Source: Hypomyces perniciosus (Eukaryota; Ascomycota; Sordariomycetes; Hypocreales; Hypocreaceae). From it: a DNA stretch of 64,000 nucleotides. The DNA lies in NCBI GenBank assembly GCA_008477525.1, contig SPDT01000001.1:806001-870000 (forward strand), read 5' to 3'. Below the pieces are notes generated by a model. The model worked only from the letters and a program-made list of their open reading frames with translations, searched no databases and was not told the DNA's origin. A program made the translations under genes and the position numbers. The first letter of the stretch is position 1; each line of letters begins with the position of its first letter. This document shows, piece by piece, positions 23,883 to 34,634 of the stretch.

Positions 23883-25562
23883 CTATAACGCATCCTCCAT
23901 CTCATAATCCGGATCTACTTCCGTCCCCAGGTCCCTCGCCTCGAGAAACCTCCGCCCAGTCAGCTCCTCCGGAAGATACTGCTGCCTAACCTTGCCATCC
24001 TTATAATTAGGCGGGTACTTGTACTCCGCTCCGTAGCCGAGATCCCGCATAAGCCTCGTCGGCGCGTTCCGCAGATGCAACGGCACCGGCAAACTCGCCA
24101 CCCCTGGCTCTCTCAGCGCCACATATGCATTGTTCAAGCCGCGATAGGCGCGCGTGCTCTTCGGTGCGAGACACAATGCTATGGCGCAGTGCGCTAGCGG
24201 TATGCGCGCCTCCGGCATGCCGATCTGCTGGGTGGCTGTGTACGCTGCCGTAGCGAGCGGGAGAAGCGTGTTGTCCGCGAGACCAACGTCTTCCGAGGCA
24301 ATGACCACCATCCGGCGGGCGATGAAGAGCGGGTCCTCGCCGGATTGCAGCATGCGGGCGAGGTAGTACAGCGCGGCGTCCGGGTCGTTGCCGCGGACGG
24401 ATTTGTGGAACGCGGAGATTGTGTCGTAATGCTGGTCGCCGGCGCGGTCGTAGACGAGGGTTTTGGTGAGGGAGTTTTTGATGTCTTCTTTTGTGATGCC
24501 CTCGCGGGATGTTAATGAGAGGGCGAGTTCGAGGAGGTTGAGGGCTGTTCGGGCGTCACCGTCGCTGAAGCGGGCGAGATAGGCCATCATTTCGTCGTCG
24601 ATAAGGGGTGTCGGAGGGTATACAGACTCTTCTGCCTCGCGCGCGCGCTTCAGGATGACAGTGACGTCTTCCGTGGTGAGAGGCTGCAGCGTAAACGTCC
24701 GACAGCGAGAGAGCAGTGCGTTGGCGACCTTGAACGAGGGGTTCTCTGTCGTGGCCCCGACAAGTGTGATGGTGCCGGCCTCGACGGGTCGGAGAAAGAT
24801 ATCCTGCTGTGCCTTGTTGAACCGGTGGATTTCGTCGCAGAAGATGATGGTCTTGCGCCCCGTGAGCTGGAGGTCGTTGGCGGCCTCCTGGAACAGTTTC
24901 TTGCACTCCGATACACCTGAGCTTGTAGCGTTAAGCTCGATGAACCTGCTGCCCACCATATTTGCTATACACCTCGCAATTGTCGTCTTGCCCGTCCCTG
25001 AGGCTCCCCATAGAATCATCGACGGCACCCGATTCGACTCGATCAGCGACCGTAACACTCCGTGGGGACCTACGAGGTCCTGTCCGCACACTTCGTCCAG
25101 GGTCTTGGGCCGCATCCGCTCTGCCAGCGGAGCAGTCCCCCGTATCCTCGTCTTCTTCAGTAGTCTGCCATTCTCGTTCTCGGCCACATGTGCTCCCTCA
25201 TCCCCATCCACTGCCCCCTCTGCAAGCTTGCTATTCTCCTGCGGTCGCGAACCCTCTCCAGGGCCTTCCTCGAAACTCCTTTTCTTGCCAGCGATGGTGT
25301 ACAGCGACGCATTGGCTACGGGCGTAATGACTTTCGAGTCGGCAATCTGCCGCTTCGGAGCCGGCGTAGAGAAGAAGCTGGAGGCGCTGCGCTTCTGCGA
25401 GGTGCCGCCGCCTCCATTCTGAGAGGCTGGTTGAGTTTGAGATTGTGCTTGGGGCGGAGGCGAGCTCTTGTCGACGATGAAGCTCGTGCAGCCAGAGTCG
25501 ATGTGGTCGTTGATATGGGCTGATTTGACGGGTCTCTCGCAGATGGGACACTCAACCGCCAT
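23883..25562 (-). CDS. mgs1: Mgs1/WRNIP1 AAA+ ATPase, replication-fork maintenance
   Basis: A single exon of 559 residues. The N-terminus has a UBZ-type zinc finger (CPICERPVKSAHINDHIDSGC split as CPIC...HINDHIDSGC, residues 5-25) that binds ubiquitin. A low-complexity linker follows, then an AAA+ module: PKTLDEVCGQDLVGPHGVL, Walker A GASGTGKTT, Walker B IIFCDEIHRF, sensor ATTENPSF. The MgsA/WRNIP1 C-terminal domain ends in GYGAEYKYPPNYKDG and QQYLPEELTGRRFL. The family interacts with PCNA and polymerase delta and acts at stalled forks. Length and domain order match the eukaryotic family. The GC content is higher in this gene than in its flanks, as often in intron-less fungal genes. Confidence 0.95.
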   Translation of the reverse strand: MAVECPICERPVKSAHINDHIDSGCTSFIVDKSSPPPQAQSQTQPASQNGGGGTSQKRSASSFFSTPAPKRQIADSKVITPVANASLYTIAGKKRSFEEGPGEGSRPQENSKLAEGAVDGDEGAHVAENENGRLLKKTRIRGTAPLAERMRPKTLDEVCGQDLVGPHGVLRSLIESNRVPSMILWGASGTGKTTIARCIANMVGSRFIELNATSSGVSECKKLFQEAANDLQLTGRKTIIFCDEIHRFNKAQQDIFLRPVEAGTITLVGATTENPSFKVANALLSRCRTFTLQPLTTEDVTVILKRAREAEESVYPPTPLIDDEMMAYLARFSDGDARTALNLLELALSLTSREGITKEDIKNSLTKTLVYDRAGDQHYDTISAFHKSVRGNDPDAALYYLARMLQSGEDPLFIARRMVVIASEDVGLADNTLLPLATAAYTATQQIGMPEARIPLAHCAIALCLAPKSTRAYRGLNNAYVALREPGVASLPVPLHLRNAPTRLMRDLGYGAEYKYPPNYKDGKVRQQYLPEELTGRRFLEARDLGTEVDPDYEMEDAL

Positions 25563-26029
25563 GGCCAGAACGTTGTGTATTTCGTGGGAAAACCAATATC
25601 GTTGAGTTTAGTCGTGAGGAGTACGAGTAGAAATTGGATTGCTAAAGACTGTGCATTGTGTGAAACTTTGCCACAATTTCTCCGTATGACGCGCATCCTT
25701 GGTGGTGGGACGTGGAGCTCTTTACGCGAACCACAGAAGCCCAATTACGTAGCCGACTTCCACAAGCCTACCCTATAACATATTCAAAGCACATGTGTTT
25801 GCAGTTTTTTTTTTTTTTTTTTCGAAAAGAAAGACATACTCCGTAAATGCAATGCTTTTGTTCATCTGTGCGATCCATTTATCTAATATCATATTGGTTC
25901 GGGGGCATTTTGGTGAGTTTACTGCACTTTGGCTTCTCATATCGATACTGGTAGGTATCATTATTATCGCCTTGCTCATGATTCCAAAAGCTGCACCAGA
26001 TGGCATCCTTGCCTCCTTAGATCTTTATT
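25563..26029. other. mgs1 promoter and 3' flank of MIF-like gene
   Basis: About 470 bp. It contains a run of about 17 T (25806-25822). The minus strand holds the mgs1 leader near 25563 and the 3' end of the MIF-like transcript. A hydrophobic open frame on the plus strand (25795-26103) overlaps the MIF-like exon 3 and has no family support. Confidence 0.5.
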
Positions 26030-27140
26030 TTAACCCCTTTCATTCCGGTGACCTGACAGAGCCTCGCCGTCGTCCTTGGAGGATCGAAAAAGAGTATGGA
26101 TAATGCTCTTCTTCCTGACAACCTTCTTCGCATCCTGCCCCCCGTTCATCAGCGCCTCAGAGGTTGGGGTCGGAGTCAAATTCCTAGCACGTTCAACTCC
26201 ATTCGAAGGCGTTGGCGATTGTGTGCTCGGAGGCGTAACATTCGCTGGGGCAAATCTTCGCAGCGACAGTGACTATTGTCCCTTTCGTCAGCACACCATT
26301 ATTGTACAAGAAGAGAAGGCGTTGGTTTCACCTTGAGAAGTCGACGCTCTTGCGTCTTGATCTCGTCCGTATCAGGAGTTGTGCGTCCCGTGATCTCTGC
26401 TATCTGGCCGGCGACTGTTTTCCCACCCCAACCTAGACACTCTTCGCCTACGGGGATGAACTGGATGAGACCCCGCGTAGATGGGACTTGAAGTGCGGCT
26501 TCCATGTATTTCTGTATTACCACAGTGTTCCTCTTGTTTGTTGCTGTTCGAACTTCAGAGGGCAGGGCGCTGATGGTCAGGGTGTATGCCATGTGAGCGG
26601 AGCCGCCAAAGAGCATACATTTACTATGCTCCAAGATGACGATGATGGATCCGACTTTCCGGTTATACCTCGACGCAAGATGCTCTGATAGATTCGTAAT
26701 AAATTGGTACTCGTTCTTGATCTGGGCACACTTTAGCCCTCCTTCTTATCAACCGAAGCATGAGTCCTTACTTTGACATTTGTTCTCACCTCTGCCAAGA
26801 TCATGGCCTCTCCTCGCACAAGGTCCGCCGCGGGATTCGCATTTCGTTCATGAAGCGCCTCGTGGAAATACTGGCCTCGCCGTCTCGATACCTCCTTACT
26901 CGACTGTACCTTGGCAGACTCGAGTCCATTGTCGGGATGTGTCTCCCGAGGGCTTCTCAAGACCTTGGAATCGCTCTCGAGGACAGGCTCTAAGCTGCCT
27001 GGTTTGTTCTTGGGCTTGGCTCGTCGCTCGGTGGTAGGTGGAGGTGTTGGCGATGGCGCAATTGAAGTCGAGCCTTTGACACTGCTGAGTGATGGCTGTC
27101 CGAATTTCGGAGACTTGGTCTGATCCATTCTGGCTGACAT
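26030..27140 (-). CDS. Protein with MIF/tautomerase domain between low-complexity tails
   Basis: Three exons (27140-26772, 26721-26332, 26272-26030) encode 333 residues with all junctions in phase 0. Residues 1-95 are basic, Pro/Ser-rich and likely disordered. From about residue 108 the protein reads GEAMILAEVRTNVK, then across the 50-bp intron IKNEYQFITNLSEHLASRY, then CMLFGGSAHMAYTLTISALP and TRGLIQFIPV. This is the arrangement of macrophage migration inhibitory factor/phenylpyruvate tautomerase. MIF tautomerases use an N-terminal proline exposed after Met removal; here the domain is internal, so that chemistry cannot work in the usual way unless the protein is processed. The C-terminal exon is Ser/Pro-rich then basic (KKVVRKKS). 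A second in-frame Met at 27128 is a possible start. Function is unknown. Confidence 0.8.
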
Positions 27141-27986
27141 CGATTTGCGGGCGACTTATGGCCTCGATGGTAGCTTGTGCTTCGTTCTCGACGCGCCCTC
27201 GTCGTTTAGTTACCCTCTCCCTCGAGTCCAGTCCTCGAGTCCAGTCCTCGAGTTTTGTCTGTGAGACGTAACTTGGAGAAAGGATCAATAGAATAAGTCA
27301 AATCTGTCTCGCTAAATGACAGGTGTATTGAAGTGAACACCACACCTAGAGTGACTTTGTTTTTAGCTGTGTCGCCACAAGTCCCAGCACAGACGAAGGT
27401 AAAAGACTGTTCGATCCCCTGGTGAGGTCCTAGGAGAAACCGTTTTAATCTAGGTATGCTTCAGCTAGACGAGGAACAGAAGCGGGGGTGTCGTTTTTGT
27501 CGCATAATTATGGTTCATCGTCTCCTGTCGGGTGTTACGTTTGATGGGGATAGTATCAACGTCTGATTCAACTGGCAGTGTCGCACACGAGACTGGCAGT
27601 CTGCAAACAGGTGCCAGACACGTCTCAGAAACGCGGGCAGATGCTTTTCATTAGCGACCTTGATCGTAGTAACTACCCGAGTATGATTAGACATCGTTAT
27701 TATCGGGAAAATTCACCATCCGAAGCCATGTATCTCATGTAGTGGCAGGACGATCAACGTGAATCATGACTCTCATTCATCTCACGCAACTACAGCACAT
27801 ATACAAAGTTCTGTACAGAATGCGACAAACTCGAATTAAACCTGCAATGTGACATCTCCAATAAGCAAACATAATGTACATACTGCGAAGTGAAGCCCGG
27901 AACCGACCACACGCAGTTCGTCCTGTTGCCCCGAATACCCTCTCCTCTTCAAATTATGCTGCAACTTGCTTGCCTTATATACTTAA
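27141..27986. other. Intergenic region, no gene seen
   Basis: About 850 bp holding the presumed promoter of the MIF-like gene and the 3' flank of the membrane-protein gene, both on the minus strand. Apart from a short tandem repeat at 27221-27252, nothing stands out. Confidence 0.5.
27221..27252. repeat. 13-bp tandem repeat, 2.5 copies
   Basis: The unit CTCGAGTCCAGTC occurs twice and is followed by CTCGAG. It lies about 80 bp upstream of the start of the MIF-like gene, in its likely leader or promoter. Confidence 0.85.
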
Positions 27987-28714
27987 CTACGCACCATCAT
28001 GACGAGACGAAGCACCCTTGGTTTGCTGCTGCAAAATGGCCTGGTAGCTAGTTACTCCTAGGATAAGCGCCTCAAGCGGCACAAGCAACACGGACAACAC
28101 CACACCAGCCTGACTCTCCATGCACAGAGTGCCAAAGTGCGGCTGGACCTTCATGGGCACATTCCTCCAGCGGCACGTCCAGCTCTGGAAGGTGTCGACA
28201 GATGTGGAAGCATTGGCGGCGTAGAAGAGGGCCATGGCAACGACGGCAGCAATGAAGCCGGCGACTGGGGCCGCGAGACTGATGCCCGCATGAGGAACTG
28301 TACGATGGCGCAGCTGTGATGGGCATGGCCTGTTAGCCAACGGAGTACGAGATAAAACTCAGAGGATTTGTTTCCCCTTACAAATGGAGTCTTGCTGGCG
28401 AGCAGGGAGACGGCATTGGCCAGAACGACGATGACACCGCCAGTTATCAAAGCCGTAGTCGGTCGCAGATCGAACTTCTCAGGCCACAGAGGGAGAAAGA
28501 AGTCGCCGGGAAGATGTGTGTTCCTATATGTGGCGAGCGAGTCCGCCGATACACCGAGGATGATAATACCAGCCGCCAGGGCCAGGGCTGTCAGGGCGAG
28601 TCTGAGGCCGTCGAGGAGGTTGACCAGACGGAGCTTGGACTGCAGCTGCGGTTGCATATCCTGCGCCTCAACCTCAAACTCAGAGGCCGAAATCTCATTC
28701 TTCAAGGAGGACAT
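27987..28714 (-). CDS. Predicted four-TM membrane protein, MARVEL-like layout
   Basis: Two exons (28714-28382, 28313-27987) give 219 residues. After a hydrophilic start (MSSLKNEISASEFEVEAQ) come four hydrophobic segments: LALTALALAAGIIILGV, TALITGGVIVVLANAVSLLA, ISLAAPVAGFIAAVVAMALF and GVVLSVLLVPLEALILGV. A loop between the last two has two cysteines (WTCRW, TLCMES). This layout is common among uncharacterised fungal MARVEL-like or claudin-like plasma-membrane proteins. The frame is also open upstream to a Met at 28939, which would add 75 residues with a further hydrophobic stretch; I prefer the inner Met because the segment between looks like leader sequence. The acceptor at 28314 is chosen because an earlier AG, just after TAACAG, gives a frame without the third membrane helix. 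Function unknown. Confidence 0.7.
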
Positions 28715-31700
28715 TTTGGCAACGGCAACTGTAGAGGATGAAGGAGAGTGGAAGTATGGTGTCAAACCAATACGACGGGCATGAGGCTCTTGAGCGAGAT
28801 AAATGAAAGTGATGACGGCAACCAAAGACTTGCCAAACCACTCTACCGCAGACAAGAAAAGAGCAATGAGAATGAAAGAGGAAGAAAAGAGAAAATTAAA
28901 CACACGATCTGCGAATGCTTGCACTTGCAAGGCATCCATCGCGCAGAGGGGACTTGAGAGTAGAAGTAGTTAATTTTCCCACATATCTCTACTTGACTTG
29001 AATATTATAGAGCCGTTGATGGCTTTCTGGCGATGAACCAATGAGCATAATGATACAATACACACAAATCGATGCACATTACGGAGTACGCGCGCTGAAC
29101 CTGGGCGGCATTGAAGACAAAGGGAAATACGACTTGATATGATGCTGGATTGGCTGGATTGTTCATAGTGGAGGGTTGAATATCGAATTGGGGGGGTCTG
29201 CCACAGCGCTTCAGTGACGCGATGTCCAATCATAGTGAGGCATGGATACCGTAAATAGAATGCCGACACTACCTATGCAGAGTTGAAGTGCCGGCGGCTA
29301 CAGAAATTGAGTATGAAGCACAAATACGGAGTACTTCGTATACGAACGCGATTCTCAATTGTGACGATGGCTGGGCTGCTTGATTCATGAAAAAAAAAGA
29401 CAACATTAAACTGCGCGCCAAAGTTGTCGATGTGAACGAGCGAGCACGTGCTTCGGTCTGGTATGGGATGATAATTTTAATGTTGTTCCGACAATCCAGC
29501 TGCTCACCTCCCCTGTATGTTTCATTTCATGGCCATCCTTCTCCTTCGGATGCCAAAATCCTGCAGAATTGCCGACAATACGGAGTAGTCTGTCTTCTCT
29601 AGGTATGTATCAACGCTGTTTGACATTGTTGATCAAAACATGGACAGCACTAGTCTTGCCAATTGGCGTCGAGTAATCAAAGAATGTCATCATTGGGAGA
29701 AAACAATTGTGCCTAAAATGAGGAGGTTATTATTTTTTCGGACCGGCCCGTAAAAACAACGGAGTGGTGAACGTTCAGTGACCGAAGGTTTTCGGATCGG
29801 ACCCCCCTTGTCTCCCTCTATGAGTTCCTCTGCGGTTCCTCGTGGCTCCGAAGCCCCATTTGCCCATATGTTGACAGAGGTAGGGGAGGGAGAGGGAGAG
29901 GGTAGGGTGTGTAAGCATCAGACCGGGGGACAACGAACACCCACCCACCCCCTGTTTTCCCCACTGATGATCATTGTTGTACTACGAGTAGTACTCGTAT
30001 GGAAGCCGGAGAGATAAGATAGAATTACTATTCGTACTACTAGTACATAGTAGTGCTCGTACCCCGTACGAAGTGCTGCTCTACGGAGTACTACCGCGCC
30101 CCTGGTAGCAAACTTATTTACCCTAACCCAACAAGCGCGCAAACAGGTCGGCGAGCAGATATTGAAGCCCGAATAGCGCGTATAAAAAATGGGCGATGAT
30201 GATGCCCTTGCTTTTTACGGACAGTACGAGTAGTACTCCGTACATAGTAATGCCCCAGCGAGGCCTCTTTCCGGTGAGAGGAAATCATGAGGCAATACAA
30301 GTACGAGTACGGACGAGAATTGCCTACATTGGAAGTCATGTCCGAGGAAGCAGACGCGTACGAAGTACATACGAGTAGAGTTATTCATGTTTGGTGCTAC
30401 GAGTATGTCGCGAATTGCGGGAAAACAAACCAGCGCATTGGCATATCATATCCCACGTGGTGCGGCTGCGTGCGCTCATGAGAGAGAGAAGTGTCTTTGC
30501 TGACATGCTTTCTCCTTCATTCTTTCTTTTCCGCGAGTCGGGTTTGTCTTACACACCGAGAGCGTGAGTGAGCAGAGCGCATTGATCATTCGTCGTCTTT
30601 TTCAATTGGTACAGAATACGTTGAATGGGTGTTAGTAGTATTTGGGTTTGATACAAATAAAACGGTCGCTAGCATTGACATGACAAGAGAGAGTGGGTGT
30701 TTGAGAATATTAGTAGATGCTTTTTTCTTTCTTTCTTGGTCCGTTGCTTTTTTCTTCACCACCTCCCAAGCAATTCGATTTATTAATAATCACCTGAGCT
30801 AGGTGGTTAGGTAGATACAAATGCTTGGAGTCCAATCAGAAGCCACAGTCCGTAAAGGGAGCCCTGGCCAAGAGGACCAGGGAAAGACGGGGAGGCTGAT
30901 GAAGTTGACAGACGCCTCTTTTTGTGTTTGCTTGTTGAATTCGGATCCCTCACAACGGCCATTCATTGGATGTTTCTAGTATGTAAATGGGTGCATATGC
31001 ACTCGGGAGCACTAAATCGTATGCATACGAAGCACACCACTGCATATTTCGTATACCCGCGCATCGTGCGGAATATGTCCTAAGCCCGCCCTCCCGACTT
31101 GCATCAACGGCATTATGGACTACGGGAATCGGCGTTAATAGGGCCAAGAAACGCCCTCTCGTTCTTCGGCTCGAGCGATTACTCCTCCTTTACGGAGTAC
31201 GGAGTGCTAGTATACGGATAGCAGCACCATAACACAACAAAGTTCAAGTAAAATGCCATGTGTGTGTAACATGTGTCAGTATCAGGCCACCCGTGCGTCT
31301 GTCTCTCAAGCTTCCATGACGTTGGTGCCGACTCGGAGTCGTAAGTATGTCTCAACTCGCTCGGGACTTACCGCCACCCCCATTTCCTGGGACGCCGTTA
31401 TGTGGCCGTTGATGATCGCCCTTGCAGTTAATATGGCTAGTACTAGTAGCACTACATGGTATATTACGAGTTGGTCCTGTTGCTAGATGGACTCTAATAC
31501 TACTAGCAGCATGCATGTTGTAGTATAATGATACTAATAAGACTAACATTTCTGCGCCGTGATCCGACTGTTGAACGATTGAACATGGCATATGATGACA
31601 CGGGGTGACAGTCTATCGGGTAGACATGAGAGAGAACCTTATCCACCTTCTCACCGAGACCCTCCTGTTTTGCCCTCAGCGCCAAACAACCCATATTTGT

Positions 31701-32141
31701 CATAGACTTCTTTCTTTGGAGTGGTCTGATAGACGGCTTGAAAGTTTATGTCCCAAAGAATGCTTGGGTGTAATACTACTCGTAAGCCACCACCAGCACC
31801 CAAGGAGACCATACCCACACGCCATCCTCTTCGGCATCCGGATCTCCTCCCCCATCCCAGGCGGGTGCCGGAAGCAAAGATGCGCCGCCGTCAAAAAGCG
31901 CCATGCAGAAGTCCGAGTACCGAAGTCAAGCCTTGCCATTTGCGTTGCTCGTCCCACCGGTGCGGGTGGTTAATACTGAGGCACAGATGGGGGGTGTGTG
32001 GGTGATAATATGGCGGGGGGCACTCCGTATTGGGGGCGAGAGATTGTGTTCAGAAAATGACAGACATGATGGATGGATTGGCGACTGGGTTCACTCCGTA
32101 CTTCGTAAACAACTTGACGGATTGATTTGCCGGGTAAGATC

Positions 32142-32181
32142 GTAGTAGTAGTAGTAGTAGTACTACTACTACTACTACTAC
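32142..32181. repeat. 40-bp perfect palindrome of GTA/TAC triplets
   Basis: Two 20-base arms, (GTA)n on the left and (TAC)n on the right, meet at a central GTAC. Every position pairs from 32142-32161 with 32162-32181. It could form a hairpin or cruciform. Confidence 0.95.
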
Positions 32182-32435
32182 TCCGTATTCTGCACAAGTA
32201 CTAGATAGATGTCAGCATACGTTGTATCGGCAGTGGTAAGATTCGGAGTGCGGATATTGTACAAGTGCGGTTGTCTTGCTTCGATTCGGGATGCAACATT
32301 GAGCTTGATGGTGGTGTTTTACCATCCCGCTATGGCCTGATATCCGTATTGCGGACGACAGCAGCCCGGGACAGTACTCGCACATCATCATGCATACTTT
32401 CTATCATGCTGGCGGTTCTATTAGTTGTCAACAGT

Positions 32436-32491
32436 GATGCCATGATGCCGTGATGCCACGATGCCGTGATGCCACGATGCCGTGATGCCGT
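32436..32491. repeat. 8-bp tandem repeat GATGCCRY, seven copies
   Basis: Seven contiguous octamers: GATGCCAT, GATGCCGT, GATGCCAC, GATGCCGT, GATGCCAC, GATGCCGT, GATGCCGT. The alternation gives a partial 16-bp higher-order unit. Confidence 0.95.
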
Positions 32492-33133
32492 CCTTCTCCA
32501 TCCTTGGAAAGCCCAAGTCTCAACCTTTCTATTACTCCGTTGTCCTCGGCACTAATACCCAAGATGATAGGTACCCTGTACCTCAAAGGTCCTCCATACT
32601 ACTCTCTACCCGGCACAAATCACGGAGTATTACGAGTATATACGAAGTACGAATACTAGGCACTACTATTGCTCCGTCCATACAGTACTTCCTAGAAGCT
32701 GACAGACTTGCTTACAGGGAACTCTCTCAACGAGCCATACCTACTACTACTACTACTACTCCGTACTACGAGTACAGTGGAGGTCCGCTCTAACGGCCCC
32801 CTGGCAGTTCCTGGGTAGAGTTATGTATGGTGGAGCAGTGCCAAGATACATTGTCTCAGTCTAGGGTCCAGGTGGACCAGGGCAATTCTGGACGCCGCAA
32901 TACGCTGAGGGAGCGCTCTGATTGGCCAAGTTACGAATATTTCCCTTTTCGGAACAGTGGCCATGAAGGAAGCTGCACGCCATTTGAAGCCGTCAGAGCT
33001 TGGAGCCTCTGGTGAGCCTGGCAAGCGTTCCATGCTAACCAGTATTAGAAGAGACATGGACGAGGCCATGGGACCCTAAGAGTTGAGACCAGGCCTCTCT
33101 GGTTAGGTAGTACTACTACTACTATGTACTCCG

Positions 33134-33216
33134 TACAGTGCCACGCAAAAAGTTTCGGTAAATTTTATATAGAGCTGCTTTACAAAAGTCACCGAAACTT
33201 TCTTTTCCCCACTGTA
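33134..33216. mobile_element. Short mariner-like MITE with TA target duplication
   Basis: A 79-bp element (33136-33214) starts with CAGTG and ends with CACTG, flanked on each side by TA. The inverted ends share CAGTG and, further in, AAAGTTTCGGT (left) versus ACCGAAACTTT (right), and the similarity continues weakly towards the middle. Tc1/mariner transposons insert at TA and, in fungi such as impala of Fusarium, often have ends beginning CAGTG. No transposase is present in the window, so it would be non-autonomous. Confidence 0.65.
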
Positions 33217-34036
33217 TGTGCCTGTGCCTACCGTAGAATAGGCGCTGTGGTGTTTGATGTATGGTGTTTGACTCGCAGGCACGCGCGCAACGACGATATC
33301 ATGATAGGTACTCTTAGTCCTAGGCATCACCGTTGGGGGCTCCCGCACAATACTACCATTGGTTTGTCTTACATTATATACAGCAGTGAAGCTGTAGTTC
33401 TGCCGTAGTTCCGCATCTCTGAAGCTCTTACCCGCTCGTAGTACTACAAGAAGTCTGCGAGACATGAGGAGCCCTTCTGCATGCCTTATGGCAGACATCC
33501 CTCTCGTGGGATTTTCTTGATTAGTCGAGACAGCTCCAGGTCTTTCCCGATTAGGTTGCTGCATGAGGCCCTGCCTCGCAGACGCCACAGTTGCTCACTC
33601 TCCACACCTCCAGGGGCTCATGAACCAGGATCCATGCTCCATGATCCATCCATAATCCCATCCTCTCAGCTCCTCCGCCTAGCCTCGGCGCAGCAAGCAA
33701 GCAATGGAGCAAACTTGCCAACTTACCTACATGCGTCTGTTCATACATACTACTACTACTACTTCGTACTTCGTACTACTACATGCCATTTCCGAGCCAG
33801 CCCTGTTCAATTCCCGGCAGGGCTGGCCGGCCCAAGACCCCCCCAATCCACCCACTTTTATTTCCTTTCCTCGATGTTGTCTGCCAAAAGCCGATACCCA
33901 ATCAGCCCCTCATAGCCTGGCGAGGGACGATCGTCTTGTTTTCCTCACCTGCGTAGCGGCCGCAATCCCCCCCCCATGCCCCCGTACCCCCATGCCACCA
34001 CCTCCGTAATCCGCTTGAGGCAATTCCCCGCTGTCC

Positions 34037-34050
34037 GGGGGGGGGGGGGG
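34037..34050. repeat. G14 homopolymer
   Basis: Fourteen consecutive G on the plus strand, with a C-rich stretch on the same strand about 70 bases upstream (33967-33973). Confidence 0.95.
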
Positions 34051-34634
34051 TGCGTAAGAGAAGAAACGAAACAAACAAACACTCGCGGCTGTTGGATGGA
34101 GGATGATAAAGGTCAAGCGAGGACCTTTTCCTGTTCCCGTTGAAGTCCACCATCCGCACGAGGTACATACATTTACACATCTACATCTTACACACAGCCT
34201 TTTTGCTCTACTCCATTTATACCCCCGGCTCTCCTCAGGCTCTCTCTTGCTCTCTCTCCCAGCCTTGTCCTGATACCAACTAGACCTCGAAGCTTGGACC
34301 CAGCCCTCCTCCTAGACATCCAGACTATAATAGCTCCCCACCCGCACCGACCCCTCCAACAAAGAAGTCTTTGATATACATACATACATACATACGAGTA
34401 GCGACTCGGATCTTCATGACTTACACCGATACGGCGCCGATTCTCTCCCTCTTGACATCTGTTGTCTCAAAGGGAAACTCTATCCGGGACATTCACCCAT
34501 CCGTATAAGTTATAATAAGCGGACGAAATCCCATTCCACCTCGGCGGCATTCATCACACAGCCTCGGCGCACCTACACCACCACACCAGCAGGCAAACAC
34601 ACTCAACCCACAAGGGTTGGCCGAATTCGGCTCC

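Larger units (their letters stand above)
28940..34634. other. Gene-free, repeat-rich region
   Basis: About 5.7 kb without a supported gene. It contains many TACGGAGTAC-like decamers (29080-29089, 30082-30091, 31191-31200), (TAC)n and (TAG)n runs, a 40-bp palindrome, an 8-bp tandem array, a small MITE, a G14 run and (TACA)n near 34380. Open frames of up to about 160 codons (for example 33103-33588, minus) cut across these elements and show no domain. The right end should hold the promoter of the 2EXR gene. Confidence 0.65.

Noticed and set aside
25795..26103. Hydrophobic 102-codon plus-strand frame that looks like a membrane protein
   Set aside because: It begins in a T-run coding Phe residues and overlaps exon 3 of the MIF-like gene on the other strand.
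33103..33588. 161-codon minus-strand frame
   Set aside because: It runs through a MITE and triplet repeats and has no domain.
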